Assembly (NCBI GenBank): GCA_900556395.1
Contig: USOQ01000028.1
Span: 1-29,332, forward strand
Direction of reading: 5' to 3'
Source of the DNA: Candidatus Segatella caccae
GTDB lineage: Bacteria > Bacteroidota > Bacteroidia > Bacteroidales > Bacteroidaceae
DNA length: 29,332 nucleotides
Under the pieces are notes generated by a model that saw only the letters and a program-made list of their open reading frames with translations, did not search any database and had not been told where the DNA came from. Of the stretch, positions 18,367-27,606 are shown in pieces (within the stretch, counting starts at the first letter, position 1; every line of letters begins with the position of its first letter). The position numbers and the translations under genes were made by a program.

Positions 18367-21300
18367 TTAGAACTGAAGATTAACACCCACTGTAAATGTA
18401 TGTGAGCGAGGATAAGGACCGCCATCATAACGAGCACCATAAGCACCCAATGGAAGTTCTGGATCAAGACCAGAATAGTCTGTGATGGTAAACACATTCT
18501 CCATCTGACCATAAACATTGATTGCAGATGCACCTATCTTCTTCACCCAGTTTGTAGGCAAGTCGTATGACAACTTGATGAACTTCATCTTCAAGTAAGA
18601 GCCATCCTCAACAAAATAGGTAGAGAAACGAGACTCGTTATTATTATCTGTTGTAGTCACTGCTGGGATAGAAGCTCCTGTATTGGTTGGAGTCCAAGCA
18701 TTCAGGATGTCGGTACTGCGGTTAGAGTATGGGGCATTATATGACATGAACTGAAGCATGCGTTTGGTGTGGTTGTAGATGTCAAAGCCAAACTCACCTG
18801 TCATGAATGTACTCAAAGTGAGTCGCTTCCATGTGACACTGAGGTTCAGACCCATACTGAGGTCAGGGTTAGGATCACCAATAATACACTGGTCCTTATC
18901 GTCAACAACACCATTGCCGTCGAGGTCGCGGAAGATCAAACGACCAACACCCTTACCCTGCTGAGCAGCATGGTTGGCAACCTGCTCTTCGTTCTGGAAG
19001 ATACCGTCGCATACGTAACCATAGTAAACACCCATTGGCTGTCCTTCCATCAGACGGATATCACTACCCTGAGTCTTCATCGCGTCATTCATCTTGACCA
19101 CCTCGTTCTTATAACGAGACAAGTTCAAGCTGCCATTCCATGACCAGTCACCATACTGAGGGCTGTTGTAACCAATCGTTACTTCCCAACCAGTATTCTT
19201 CATATCACCAGAGTTGACCCATTTCTGAGCATTCTGACCTGCAACAGACAATGTAGGAGGATAGGTAAGCATATCCTTGGTCTTCTTCCAGAAATAATCG
19301 AAAGAAACACTCAGACTGCTATTAAACATATAAAGGTCGAAACCAAGGTTGGTCTGGGTGGTGGTTTCCCACTTCAGATCCTTATTACCTGTTGATGAAA
19401 CGATGATACCGCTTGTTACACCATTATTGGTACCACCAAGATCATAACCGCCATTGCCTGCATCGTGGGTATAGGTAGAATAAGAAGCATAGTTGCCTAC
19501 TACTGCAGAGTTACCGTTCTGACCCCACGCTACTCTTACCTTGGCATCGTTGACGATATTATTCTTAGGATAGAACTTCTCCTGAGAAACACGCCATGCA
19601 CCAGAGAATGCAGGGAACACACCTGAGTTCTGCTCCTTGTAAAGGCGAGATGTTGCATCACGACGCAGGGTAGCAGAGAAGAGATAACGGTCTGCATAGT
19701 TGTAATCCAACTTTCCGAACACAGAGAACAAAGCCCACTGAGACTTACCGCCTCCATTAGTTGCTGTCGTAGGATCACCAGAATCAATATGCATATAGTC
19801 ATCACTCTCGAACAGATAGTTCTTGCGAGCAGCAGAAATACCCTCATAAGTGTACTTGATGGCCTCGGTACCAAGCAATGCGTTGAAGTGATGGTCGCCA
19901 TTGATGTCAAACATATAGTTGGCTGTATTTGTCCATGTATAGGTGTCGCCCTGGCCATAGGCACGGCTCATAGAGTTGACATCGCTTGGCAGATATTTTC
20001 TGTTGAGCGCTCTGTTGAAAAACTGAGAATGTTCCAAACCAAAGTTTGTCTTCAAGGTAAGACCCTTGACAGGCTTTACTTCCAAATAAGCATTACCGAA
20101 GATGCGCCAGCTCTCGTTGGAGTTGTCACTTTCATTGTAGATCTGCTGAACAGGGTTGGCAAAGTCAGACTTGATGGCGGTCATAGGACTCATGAAGCTG
20201 CCATCAGAATTACGTACTGCAAGACCAGGATGCTGGCTGGCAGCAAGGAAAGGAATACCACGGTCGTTTCCGGCAGCACAACCACGGTCAAACCACTTGG
20301 CTACCATCAGGTTCTCACCTACAGTCACATACTTAGAAATGTTGTAATTGGAGTTCAAACGTGCTGAATAGCGACGATAGAAAGTCTGATCGATCAAACC
20401 ATTCTGATTGATGTAGTTGGCAGAGAACATCATGCTGCCTTTCTTGCCACTATTAGACACACTGGCTGAAAGATTATTGGTCCATGCAGAATGATAAACC
20501 TCATCTTGCCAATCAGTATTGGCAGCACCTTCTATCAATTGAGGTGTGTCACCATTACCATAAAGATCATGAGATGGCTGGATGTTGGCATTTTTGCAAG
20601 CCTGCCAGTAAACCTTTCCCCACTCTTCTGCATTAAGCATATCGTACTTCTTGGCTACCGTCTGCAAGCTGGCAGCATAGTTGACATTGACAGTCAACTT
20701 GTCGCCTTTACCCTGCTTGGTTGTGATGATGATGACACCATTGGCAGCACGGCTACCATAGATAGATGCAGAAGAGGCATCCTTCAAAACCTGGATAGAC
20801 TCGATGTCGGCAGAGTTGATGGCATTCATGTTCTCGTTGGAAGCGATACCATCAATAATCAAGAGAGGGCTACTGCCGTTGATAGTACTCATACCACGCA
20901 CACGGATAGAAGAACCGCCACCACCAGGTGCAGCATCTGTCACAACCTGTACACCAGCCAATTTACCCTGCATAGAGTTCAGCATGTTAGGATCTGAAGC
21001 ACTGACAGGCTCCTTCATATTCATCACAGAAACTGCACCAGTCAAATCGGCCTTACGCTGAGTGGTGTAACCAGTAACGACAACCTCGCTCAGTTCTTTT
21101 GCGTTGTCATTCAACACAACTTTCATATTGGCGCCAGCTTTTACTTCTTTTGTCTCGCAACCAATATAAGAAATAACGAGTGTAGAACCAGGTGCTACCT
21201 TTAAATTGAAGTTACCATCAATATCAGTAATGGTACCCAGAGTGGCAGCACCACCTTTAACTTTGATAGTGGCACCTATAATAGGTTCTCCACTATTGTC

Positions 21301-21396
21301 AGTAACTGTACCTCTGACAGAATTGTCCTGGGCAAAAGCTACCGAACTAACGAGCATCATCAGAATGCTCATCATAATTACTTTAATTTTTTCCAT
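18367..21396 (-). CDS. susC: SusC-like TonB-dependent fructan oligosaccharide transporter
   Basis: A 1009-aa outer-membrane beta-barrel importer powered by TonB. A signal peptide ends near AFAQD (about 23). A CarboxypepD-regulatory-like domain follows (about 26-98; VRGTVTDNSGEPIIGATIKV). Then comes the SusC-family box ELSEVVVTGYTTQRKADLTG (101-120), the plug domain (about 115-230, with the SIYGSRAANGVIIITTKQGK-type motif near its end), and the barrel ending in GVNLQF with terminal Phe. Length fits the family. It is the first gene of the P2 unit, 61 nt downstream of its -7 box, and pairs with SusD. BT1763 is the positional counterpart. Confidence 0.95.
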   Translation of the reverse strand: MEKIKVIMMSILMMLVSSVAFAQDNSVRGTVTDNSGEPIIGATIKVKGGAATLGTITDIDGNFNLKVAPGSTLVISYIGCETKEVKAGANMKVVLNDNAKELSEVVVTGYTTQRKADLTGAVSVMNMKEPVSASDPNMLNSMQGKLAGVQVVTDAAPGGGGSSIRVRGMSTINGSSPLLIIDGIASNENMNAINSADIESIQVLKDASSASIYGSRAANGVIIITTKQGKGDKLTVNVNYAASLQTVAKKYDMLNAEEWGKVYWQACKNANIQPSHDLYGNGDTPQLIEGAANTDWQDEVYHSAWTNNLSASVSNSGKKGSMMFSANYINQNGLIDQTFYRRYSARLNSNYNISKYVTVGENLMVAKWFDRGCAAGNDRGIPFLAASQHPGLAVRNSDGSFMSPMTAIKSDFANPVQQIYNESDNSNESWRIFGNAYLEVKPVKGLTLKTNFGLEHSQFFNRALNRKYLPSDVNSMSRAYGQGDTYTWTNTANYMFDINGDHHFNALLGTEAIKYTYEGISAARKNYLFESDDYMHIDSGDPTTATNGGGKSQWALFSVFGKLDYNYADRYLFSATLRRDATSRLYKEQNSGVFPAFSGAWRVSQEKFYPKNNIVNDAKVRVAWGQNGNSAVVGNYASYSTYTHDAGNGGYDLGGTNNGVTSGIIVSSTGNKDLKWETTTQTNLGFDLYMFNSSLSVSFDYFWKKTKDMLTYPPTLSVAGQNAQKWVNSGDMKNTGWEVTIGYNSPQYGDWSWNGSLNLSRYKNEVVKMNDAMKTQGSDIRLMEGQPMGVYYGYVCDGIFQNEEQVANHAAQQGKGVGRLIFRDLDGNGVVDDKDQCIIGDPNPDLSMGLNLSVTWKRLTLSTFMTGEFGFDIYNHTKRMLQFMSYNAPYSNRSTDILNAWTPTNTGASIPAVTTTDNNNESRFSTYFVEDGSYLKMKFIKLSYDLPTNWVKKIGASAINVYGQMENVFTITDYSGLDPELPLGAYGARYDGGPYPRSHTFTVGVNLQF

Positions 21397-21457
21397 ACTA
21401 ATAAACTGTTTACGGTTTAAGAGTTTTTGTAGATTAAATGGGTTTTGAAATCGAAAG

Positions 21458-21523
21458 CAAAATTAACAGAAATCAAATAAACTGGATATAAATATTCGTT
21501 CATAGAGCCATAAAATTGTTGCA
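21458..21523 (-). promoter_or_regulatory. P2 promoter and shared fructan operator (SusC unit)
   Basis: On the minus strand: TGCAACAATTTTA (21511-21523), 7 nt, ATGAACGA (21496-21503), exactly 30 nt, then the -7 box TAATTTTG (21458-21465). Flanking sequence differs from P1 and P3, so the shared bases stand out as a candidate regulator site. A second, inverted copy of the core (CGTTCATA on the minus strand; TATGAACG at 21544-21551 on the plus strand) lies 40 nt upstream. Confidence 0.75.
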
Positions 21524-21620
21524 TTGTAGCAAAATTGCACCTATATGAACGTATTATCTTAAAATATCGCAAAAGGATGGCTCCTGGCATGTAATATCTT
21601 ATGTCTGCCTGCGAGATTTT

Positions 21621-21666
21621 AAAAAAAAAGGTAGCAATTATACAGAGAGTGAGAATTGCTACCTTT
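21621..21666 (-). terminator. Rho-independent terminator of the P1 unit
   Basis: Read on the minus strand, AAAGGTAGCAATT pairs over 13 bp with AATTGCTACCTTT around a 14-nt loop, followed by a run of nine T's in total (21621-21629). It lies directly downstream of the 65-aa small gene and separates the P1 unit from the SusC promoter. Confidence 0.93.
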
Positions 21667-21672
21667 ATTTAT

Positions 21673-21870
21673 TTACTTATCCCAAACGGAAGTGGCTTTA
21701 GGCCAACCGTTCTCAGATTCATCATCCACGAAGGAGAACTGATCGTTTTTCTTGGAATACTGTTCTGGAGTATCGGTTTCTGTGTTATTCACATTAATAC
21801 TACCAGAAAGTATTTGCCCTCCAACGGCAAGGATGGTGACTATGGATGGTTGAATATATGACTTTTTCAT
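21673..21870 (-). CDS. Small protein of unknown function, 65 aa
   Basis: I do not recognise a named family. The N-terminus MKKSYIQPSIVTILAVGGQILSG follows a pattern (MKKxYxxPxxxVxxL ... ILSxS) that I associate with many short uncharacterised Prevotella/Bacteroides proteins. The C-terminal half is polar and acidic (NTETDTPEQYSKKND ... DDESENGWP). No lipobox or clear transmembrane span is visible. It is likely real: ATG start, 36 nt after the DUF4960 gene stop, same strand, and a strong terminator begins 6 nt after its stop codon, so it is the last gene of the P1 unit. Possible roles are a small secreted or envelope peptide linked to the PUL; this is speculation. Confidence 0.7.
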   Translation of the reverse strand: MKKSYIQPSIVTILAVGGQILSGSINVNNTETDTPEQYSKKNDQFSFVDDESENGWPKATSVWDK

Positions 21871-21906
21871 ACTAAATCTATGTTTATGGATCCTTAATTT
21901 TATTTA

Positions 21907-24267
21907 TTACTTCACAAGATACTTCTTTCCGTTCTTGATGACAAGACCCTTATAGCCTTTAGCTACTCGCTGACCTGCAAGATTGTAAAGTGCTGTGCCG
22001 TTTTGCTCTGCATCGCTGGCAGTAATGCCATTGATACCTGTAGTTTCTCCACCAAAGGTAAAACTGAGGAACTTGGCACTGCTTGAAGAAGGAACTTGCA
22101 AGAATGCCTTATGAGCTGCATTATTGACCTTTGTTCCACCTGTGCCTTTTTGCCAGTAGAAGCCGACATCACTACCCGACTTACCCAATATATAATACTT
22201 ATAGCCTGATTCTTCAAAAAGCTGTGCCTCGTCGGAACCCTTCAAGAGGTTTGCTGCAGGTGCAGCAACAGCTTCGCCGTCAGAAGGTGTCAGGCAGAAA
22301 CCATTTTCTTTTGCAGTACTGAGCAAGTATCCCTGACCACCAGGGATAACCTGTCCGCCATCGGCAACCTTTACCAACTGCGCCCTGCCATCGTTGTTTG
22401 ATTTCACGGCATAAGCTGTAACGCCCTCTGGCAAGAGTCGGTTATTGCTGGCATAGAAAGTACTCCAATAGGTAGTACCCTTACCATCCACATTGATAGG
22501 AGCCTTTGTGGTAGTGTAAGTCCAGTTGGCAGGAGCAGTTTCCAGCAAGTGATTAAGGATATTGCTGGTATAACGTTCAATATTGTACTGGAAGATATTT
22601 TTGCCTGTACCATCCTGAAGTCCACCTTCACCATTGCGAGCCGCCTCATCCCACTCGTAAGAGAAGTCACCATTGGCAAAAATGGTTCCTAAATACTCGT
22701 TGTAAGGCTGGAACTCTATCACACTGGCACGGGCATAATCTCCAATGATGTCTGGCAAACCCCAAATAACAGAATGGGTTCCTTCCTCAAACTTCTTAAA
22801 CTTCTCCGGGTTAGAATTATCAATATTGCCTTCCAACTTCCACATGATTCCATGATGCTCCTTCAAGCCAAACTGAGATGTCTTAAGTATTCCTGTGGCA
22901 TCAGCTAAACCTGCATAAGGGAAGAAGCCTGACTTATCGAAGCCTTTATTTTCATTAATTGTAATAATATAACGGATGCCATTATCTTTTCTTCCATCGC
23001 TGTTGGTATTTTTGTATTCCTCTTCTGTGATAAAATCATTCTTTATTTCATACTTATTTGCATAGATACCTTCAGCAAGGTCATTGCCGTTCGTGCGCCC
23101 CATCTTTTCGACAAACAAAGCGGCATAGTTAGTCAAGTAAAGGTTTCCACCCTTCTGAGCATAAGACTTAAGAACATCTACTGAGTTACGGTAAACCTCG
23201 TCGATGTCATCGTAAGCACCGACACCATCATGGTTAACAGGAACCCATAATACAGGAACCTCAGCAGGGTTCAACGAAGCCAGTTCATCAGGAGTTACCA
23301 ACTTTGCCTTTGCACCATAAAAAGTCTGGAACCACTCCAGAGCCTTAGCATCATCGTCTGCTCTCCAGTCATTATATTTCTGACTATAGTCACTTCCAGG
23401 AACCAAGAAACCGATTTTCTTGTCTATGGTTGCCAGATAGCTGATGCTGTTCTCGGTGAATTTCTTAATATTGTTTACGAATTCATTGCCTTCACAGTTC
23501 CACTCATAAGCAGCCAAACCGTTGCAAAGTATGGTTCCTTTATAATCTTTTGTTGGCATAAACTCAACCACACCGAAGTTGTTTGTATCGCCATTCTGCG
23601 ACCATTTACCAAGAATATGCGAATTCGTAGCTTTGATAAAATCTGTATAAGAAGAAACACCTGTCCACAAACAGTTGTGGTCTTCCTTTGGAGTGCCTGA
23701 ATTCAGAAAGTAGTTGTCGTCCAACAAATTATTTTTAGAGCCTGCTACAAAGTCACTATAAAGCACATGTCCACGATAATCCATATCCGCAAAACGAGGA
23801 TTGACACCCCAAGCATCAGTGTTTATTGCCGCTGCTGCATAAGTCACGGTATTAGGTTTATACAGATCGTCAATACGACCAATTTCAGAAACCAGCAAGG
23901 TGGCGTGATTGGTGAGATAGAGATTACCACCTTCCTGAACATATTTCTTCAAAGTCTCCACATTATTATAGATTGCCGAAGGCTTTACATCTTCTATACT
24001 ATTTCCCTGACGGTTAATCGGAATCCACAGCACCTTGACATCAGTGGCACTCAGAGAGTTGATTTCGCCTGGTGTAAACACTACCTTTTCTAACCCATGA
24101 CCTGGGTTATACTCATCACTGACAAACCAGTCATAAGCGGCTTGTTCGTCATCGTCCAGGCCTGTAGTTTTCTCTATAAAGATTCCCACCTTTGTCTGGG
24201 CTTTTGCCAGTTGACCACAGCAAACAAGCAGAGAAATCAACAAGAATAAAAACTTAAACTTTTTCAT
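21907..24267 (-). CDS. Secreted protein with two DUF4960 domains and a Prevotella-type C-terminal module
   Basis: A 786-aa protein from the ATG at 24267. A longer reading starts at 24294, but the internal ATG follows AAGGAA and leads straight into a signal peptide ending at LAKAQ. Two DUF4960 copies follow: about 25-280 (DDDEQAAYDWF, GGNLYLTNHATLL, EDHNCLW, GVVEFMP) and about 284-575 (ADDDAKALEWF, GGNLYLTNYAALF, EHHGIMW, SVIEFQP). The second is more divergent, with an insertion near 405-455. A beta-rich module (about 595-745; TTYWSTFYASNNRLLPEGV ...) and the tail YNLAGQRVAKGYKGLVI ... KKYLVK end it. There is no lipobox. It lies 75 nt after the fusion gene in the P1 unit. Likely a fructan-binding protein by homology with the BT1761-type domain. 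Confidence 0.86.
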   Translation of the reverse strand: MKKFKFLFLLISLLVCCGQLAKAQTKVGIFIEKTTGLDDDEQAAYDWFVSDEYNPGHGLEKVVFTPGEINSLSATDVKVLWIPINRQGNSIEDVKPSAIYNNVETLKKYVQEGGNLYLTNHATLLVSEIGRIDDLYKPNTVTYAAAAINTDAWGVNPRFADMDYRGHVLYSDFVAGSKNNLLDDNYFLNSGTPKEDHNCLWTGVSSYTDFIKATNSHILGKWSQNGDTNNFGVVEFMPTKDYKGTILCNGLAAYEWNCEGNEFVNNIKKFTENSISYLATIDKKIGFLVPGSDYSQKYNDWRADDDAKALEWFQTFYGAKAKLVTPDELASLNPAEVPVLWVPVNHDGVGAYDDIDEVYRNSVDVLKSYAQKGGNLYLTNYAALFVEKMGRTNGNDLAEGIYANKYEIKNDFITEEEYKNTNSDGRKDNGIRYIITINENKGFDKSGFFPYAGLADATGILKTSQFGLKEHHGIMWKLEGNIDNSNPEKFKKFEEGTHSVIWGLPDIIGDYARASVIEFQPYNEYLGTIFANGDFSYEWDEAARNGEGGLQDGTGKNIFQYNIERYTSNILNHLLETAPANWTYTTTKAPINVDGKGTTYWSTFYASNNRLLPEGVTAYAVKSNNDGRAQLVKVADGGQVIPGGQGYLLSTAKENGFCLTPSDGEAVAAPAANLLKGSDEAQLFEESGYKYYILGKSGSDVGFYWQKGTGGTKVNNAAHKAFLQVPSSSSAKFLSFTFGGETTGINGITASDAEQNGTALYNLAGQRVAKGYKGLVIKNGKKYLVK

Positions 24268-24342
24268 TTCCTTAAACTTTTTAGTTTGTCCCATCTTTAC
24301 GTCGGCAGCAAGAAGGGAACTGTTGACTTGTATATATATATT

Positions 24343-27300
24343 TTATTTCTTCAAATATTTCTTTCCACCTTGGATGACAAAGCCCCGGAAGCTGTTGTTC
24401 ACACGCTGACCTGCCATATTGTAAACCGGAGCCTCAGCATCCTTATTGCATGAAACCATCACATGGTCAATGCCGGTAGAAATACCATCGGATTGAGGAT
24501 CGAGCACCCAGGCTCTCATGCTGTTGACATGTGTAGAACCCAAGGCATAAGCCTCAACCTTATCGGCAGCAGTATTGGTGGCATAGATACGGACCGAGAA
24601 AGCCCACTTGTCGTTGATAAAGATGTCGGCAATGGAGTTGTCTATATATATATGTAAGGTAACAACATCACCCTCATTGATCTTCTCGGGCAACTGGCTG
24701 TTGTACTTTCCGCCGAAGCTACTGTCATCGTTGACCAGACGGTCTATTTCGGATATATCGAGCGTCACAGCATTATATTTGGGAGTGAAATACAACTTGG
24801 CAGCTTTCTCACCATCACCAAAGAACTTCAAGCCAAACTCATCCTTCCCCACTTTGAAACTGCCAAAGATTTCCACCTTTCTGCCGGCAACAGGAGCCAA
24901 AGAAAGAGAACCGTCCAAATCGAAGTTGGTTTGCGAGAACTTGGTTGCTGTGCGCATGGCTTCCAAACCAGAATAAGGACGCTGCTCAATACGCTTGCCG
25001 TCACTCGAAAGACAAATCTCACGAGGCAAAGAATAGGTATGTGCCCATCCCTGCATATAGTTGTCGATGCCTCCCTTGTCGGGAACGATGCCCAAGAGAA
25101 GCGTCTTGTCGTTGTACTTGAAGATGCTGGGCGAGAGAAGTCCGTAACCGTCCTTGGCAACACCAGAGAGCTCTATGGTCTGTGGTTCTTCCACTGTGCC
25201 CGAAGTAGGAACAAACTTGCCGTCGTCAGCAATGTCGCCCAACCAGTAGATGGTTCTCACACCACGGGTAGACTGCATCGGGGTGGTAGTAAACAGCCAC
25301 TTGTCACCAAGAGGTGTTACGTTAGGCATCTCCCAGTACACACCATTCAACTGTCCTACTGCACCTTCGAAGAAAAGTGTTCCATCGTTGCTCCATGTAC
25401 GGGAGTTCTTGTCGAAACGATGGAGTGTGGCTACACCTGCATCTCCCTTTCGTCCACCAACGATCAAGTAGTTATTACCATGATGACTAAAGAAATAAGG
25501 ATCACGGAAGTCATCGCTCAAACCATCCGGGCGATGGTCGATGACTGGTCCTTGCTTTACCCAATTAGTCAGGTTGTCATCAAGAGAAGAACCTGTTGCG
25601 ATGCAAGCCCTTTCGAAATTGACTCCTGTATAGACAAAGGTGGGCTTTCCGTCGTTGAAGTCTGGGTTCTGGAACACGGATCCCGACCAGCATCCCTTGA
25701 GGTCGTACCAGGATGTAGGTGCAAAGGCTGTGCGGTCTTCACGCCAGTTGATGAGGTCATCGCTGTATATGTGTCCTATGTTCATGTGGGCAAGATAGTT
25801 GCCCGTAGGACATTTCTGGAAAAAGACATGGAACTTACCATTGTAATAAATCGCACCATTGGTCTCATTGGTCCAGTTGGCAGTAGGCATACCATGAAAA
25901 GCCGGACGATAGATGTCCTCGGCATAATGGCTTGCGGGATAGTTCATATCGGGCACGAGGTCAGTCGTTTCCTTGATGTCTTCGTATGGAAGAACTCCTG
26001 CATAGACTTCAATATCGTCGATCAGTCCGTCAAAGACATTCAGGTCATAACCATATTCCTTGACCTTCTCGCTGGAGCGTCCGATGTTGACGGCAGCAGC
26101 GCCAGCATTGAAGGTAGGCAAACAAACGGCAGCACCCAACACCTGACCGTTGCGATAGAAAGTCACCTTACAGTTGTCGGCATCCACCGTTGCCACCAAG
26201 TGGCTCCACTCATAACGCGGCAACATGCCGTTGCCGTCGATAACAGTCAGGTAGCCGCCAGTATAGCAACTGAAACGATAGTTGCCACGGTTGCTCAGTT
26301 CGAAAGCCCATCCAGCCTTTTCCTCATGGTTCAGGTTGCCAGCCATCGTCGTGAAACGATTCTCGTCTCTGTCGATGTTCATGGCAGGATAAGCCTCAGG
26401 AGCCACCCACATGGAGAAGGTAAAGGAATTGCGATTCTTGCTTGCCAAGTCTACTTTAGGTACTAAAGTGGTTGAATAACCGTCGAAGCGCAGGGCATCG
26501 CCCTTAGGCCCAGGCAAGTTGGCTGGTGTCGTTATCTGCGAAAGAAACACATTCTGTTGTGCAGCAACGTCCTTGACATAGAAGTAGCCGCGCTTCTTGA
26601 ATATACTCATGTCGAGACTTGCCACTTTCTCTAAAGGCAAAGCTGCACCAAGACCTATAGGGGCACTCTGTAGATATTCCAACGTATTGGCGGTGAATCG
26701 CTCTATGTTGTTTTGGAAAGCATTCGTGCCGTTGTTCTGGTTCCATTCATAGGCAGCTATACCATTGGCGATGACACGTCCCTTGAACTCAGCTGTAGGC
26801 AAGAACTCTATCAAGCCAGCACAAGCACAATCCACAACATGCTGCCATGTTCCAAGAACTACGGAACCTGTCTTCAACTCAAAGTCAGCCAACTTGTTGG
26901 GAATATCTTGCAAGCCGGCAATGGCGTTGAAGTCCCACATACAGTTGTGGTCCTCTTTTCTTCCTAAGCCTATGAATGGAAAAAACTCATGTCCATTGAT
27001 GACATCTACACTCAGACCTGAGAAGACCTGATGACCACGACGGTCGTAAGAAGGACTCATTGCCATACCGAGCCATCCGTTTACTCCCCAGTTGTCAGGA
27101 TTTTCTCCGCCTTCGCCACTGCCGAAGATTCCCGGCGCATAAGCTGCGTCAATACGTCCCAATGGAACAAGCAACTGTGTGGCTTGATTGCTAAGAAACA
27201 GATTTCCTCCCTGCTTCAAGTAATCGCGCAGCACAGCAAGGGCTGCCGTGCTGCAGAAAGGTGCAGGCAGCTTGTCCCATCCGTGGGCAATGCCGACACG

Positions 27301-27537
27301 GTCAATGGTTATCCAAAGGGCTGTAACCTCCTTGGGATTGATATCAGAGATGGTTGCAGGGGTAAAGATGATACCATCCGAATAATGATTCTGAAACCAC
27401 TGTGCAGCGGCACGCTCGTCATCATCCACAATGTCGGCAACACGGTCATAACCGATGAACATACCAACCCTTGCCTGGACTGCAGAACACAATGCTGTGC
27501 ACACGAAGAAAAGAATCAAGAGTAATGTTTTCTTCAT
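24343..27537 (-). CDS. DUF4960-LamG-GH32 fusion protein
   Basis: A 1064-aa secreted multidomain protein. The signal peptide ends near AVQA (about 22), with no lipobox. Domains in order: DUF4960 (about 22-290; VDDDERAAAQWF, GGNLFLSNQATQL, KEDHNCMWDFN, AGLIEFLP), LamG-like (about 305-525), GH32 propeller (about 540-880) and a C-terminal beta-sandwich (to about 1010). The tail is YNMAGQRVNNSFRGFVI ... KKYLKK. The GH32 nucleophile motif is NWTNETNG (E558 in place of Asp), the stabiliser is canonical FRDP (D679) and the acid/base is WEMP (E736). LamG-GH32 is clearly paralogous to the 12869-15337 protein. It joins a putative fructan-binding domain to a GH32 domain in one chain and is second in the P1 unit. 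Confidence 0.9.
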   Translation of the reverse strand: MKKTLLLILFFVCTALCSAVQARVGMFIGYDRVADIVDDDERAAAQWFQNHYSDGIIFTPATISDINPKEVTALWITIDRVGIAHGWDKLPAPFCSTAALAVLRDYLKQGGNLFLSNQATQLLVPLGRIDAAYAPGIFGSGEGGENPDNWGVNGWLGMAMSPSYDRRGHQVFSGLSVDVINGHEFFPFIGLGRKEDHNCMWDFNAIAGLQDIPNKLADFELKTGSVVLGTWQHVVDCACAGLIEFLPTAEFKGRVIANGIAAYEWNQNNGTNAFQNNIERFTANTLEYLQSAPIGLGAALPLEKVASLDMSIFKKRGYFYVKDVAAQQNVFLSQITTPANLPGPKGDALRFDGYSTTLVPKVDLASKNRNSFTFSMWVAPEAYPAMNIDRDENRFTTMAGNLNHEEKAGWAFELSNRGNYRFSCYTGGYLTVIDGNGMLPRYEWSHLVATVDADNCKVTFYRNGQVLGAAVCLPTFNAGAAAVNIGRSSEKVKEYGYDLNVFDGLIDDIEVYAGVLPYEDIKETTDLVPDMNYPASHYAEDIYRPAFHGMPTANWTNETNGAIYYNGKFHVFFQKCPTGNYLAHMNIGHIYSDDLINWREDRTAFAPTSWYDLKGCWSGSVFQNPDFNDGKPTFVYTGVNFERACIATGSSLDDNLTNWVKQGPVIDHRPDGLSDDFRDPYFFSHHGNNYLIVGGRKGDAGVATLHRFDKNSRTWSNDGTLFFEGAVGQLNGVYWEMPNVTPLGDKWLFTTTPMQSTRGVRTIYWLGDIADDGKFVPTSGTVEEPQTIELSGVAKDGYGLLSPSIFKYNDKTLLLGIVPDKGGIDNYMQGWAHTYSLPREICLSSDGKRIEQRPYSGLEAMRTATKFSQTNFDLDGSLSLAPVAGRKVEIFGSFKVGKDEFGLKFFGDGEKAAKLYFTPKYNAVTLDISEIDRLVNDDSSFGGKYNSQLPEKINEGDVVTLHIYIDNSIADIFINDKWAFSVRIYATNTAADKVEAYALGSTHVNSMRAWVLDPQSDGISTGIDHVMVSCNKDAEAPVYNMAGQRVNNSFRGFVIQGGKKYLKK

Positions 27538-27606
27538 TAGGATATAATAGTTATAAGTTAATGTCGTTTAGGGATAGTAAATCGTATTCATTTTTGGGAT
27601 TGTTTA

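Noticed and set aside
24931..26466. 511-aa open frame on the + strand
   Set aside because: It lies wholly antisense to the DUF4960-LamG-GH32 gene, which has clear domains. The translated product is rich in Cys/His/Val without any family motif, as expected of a shadow frame.
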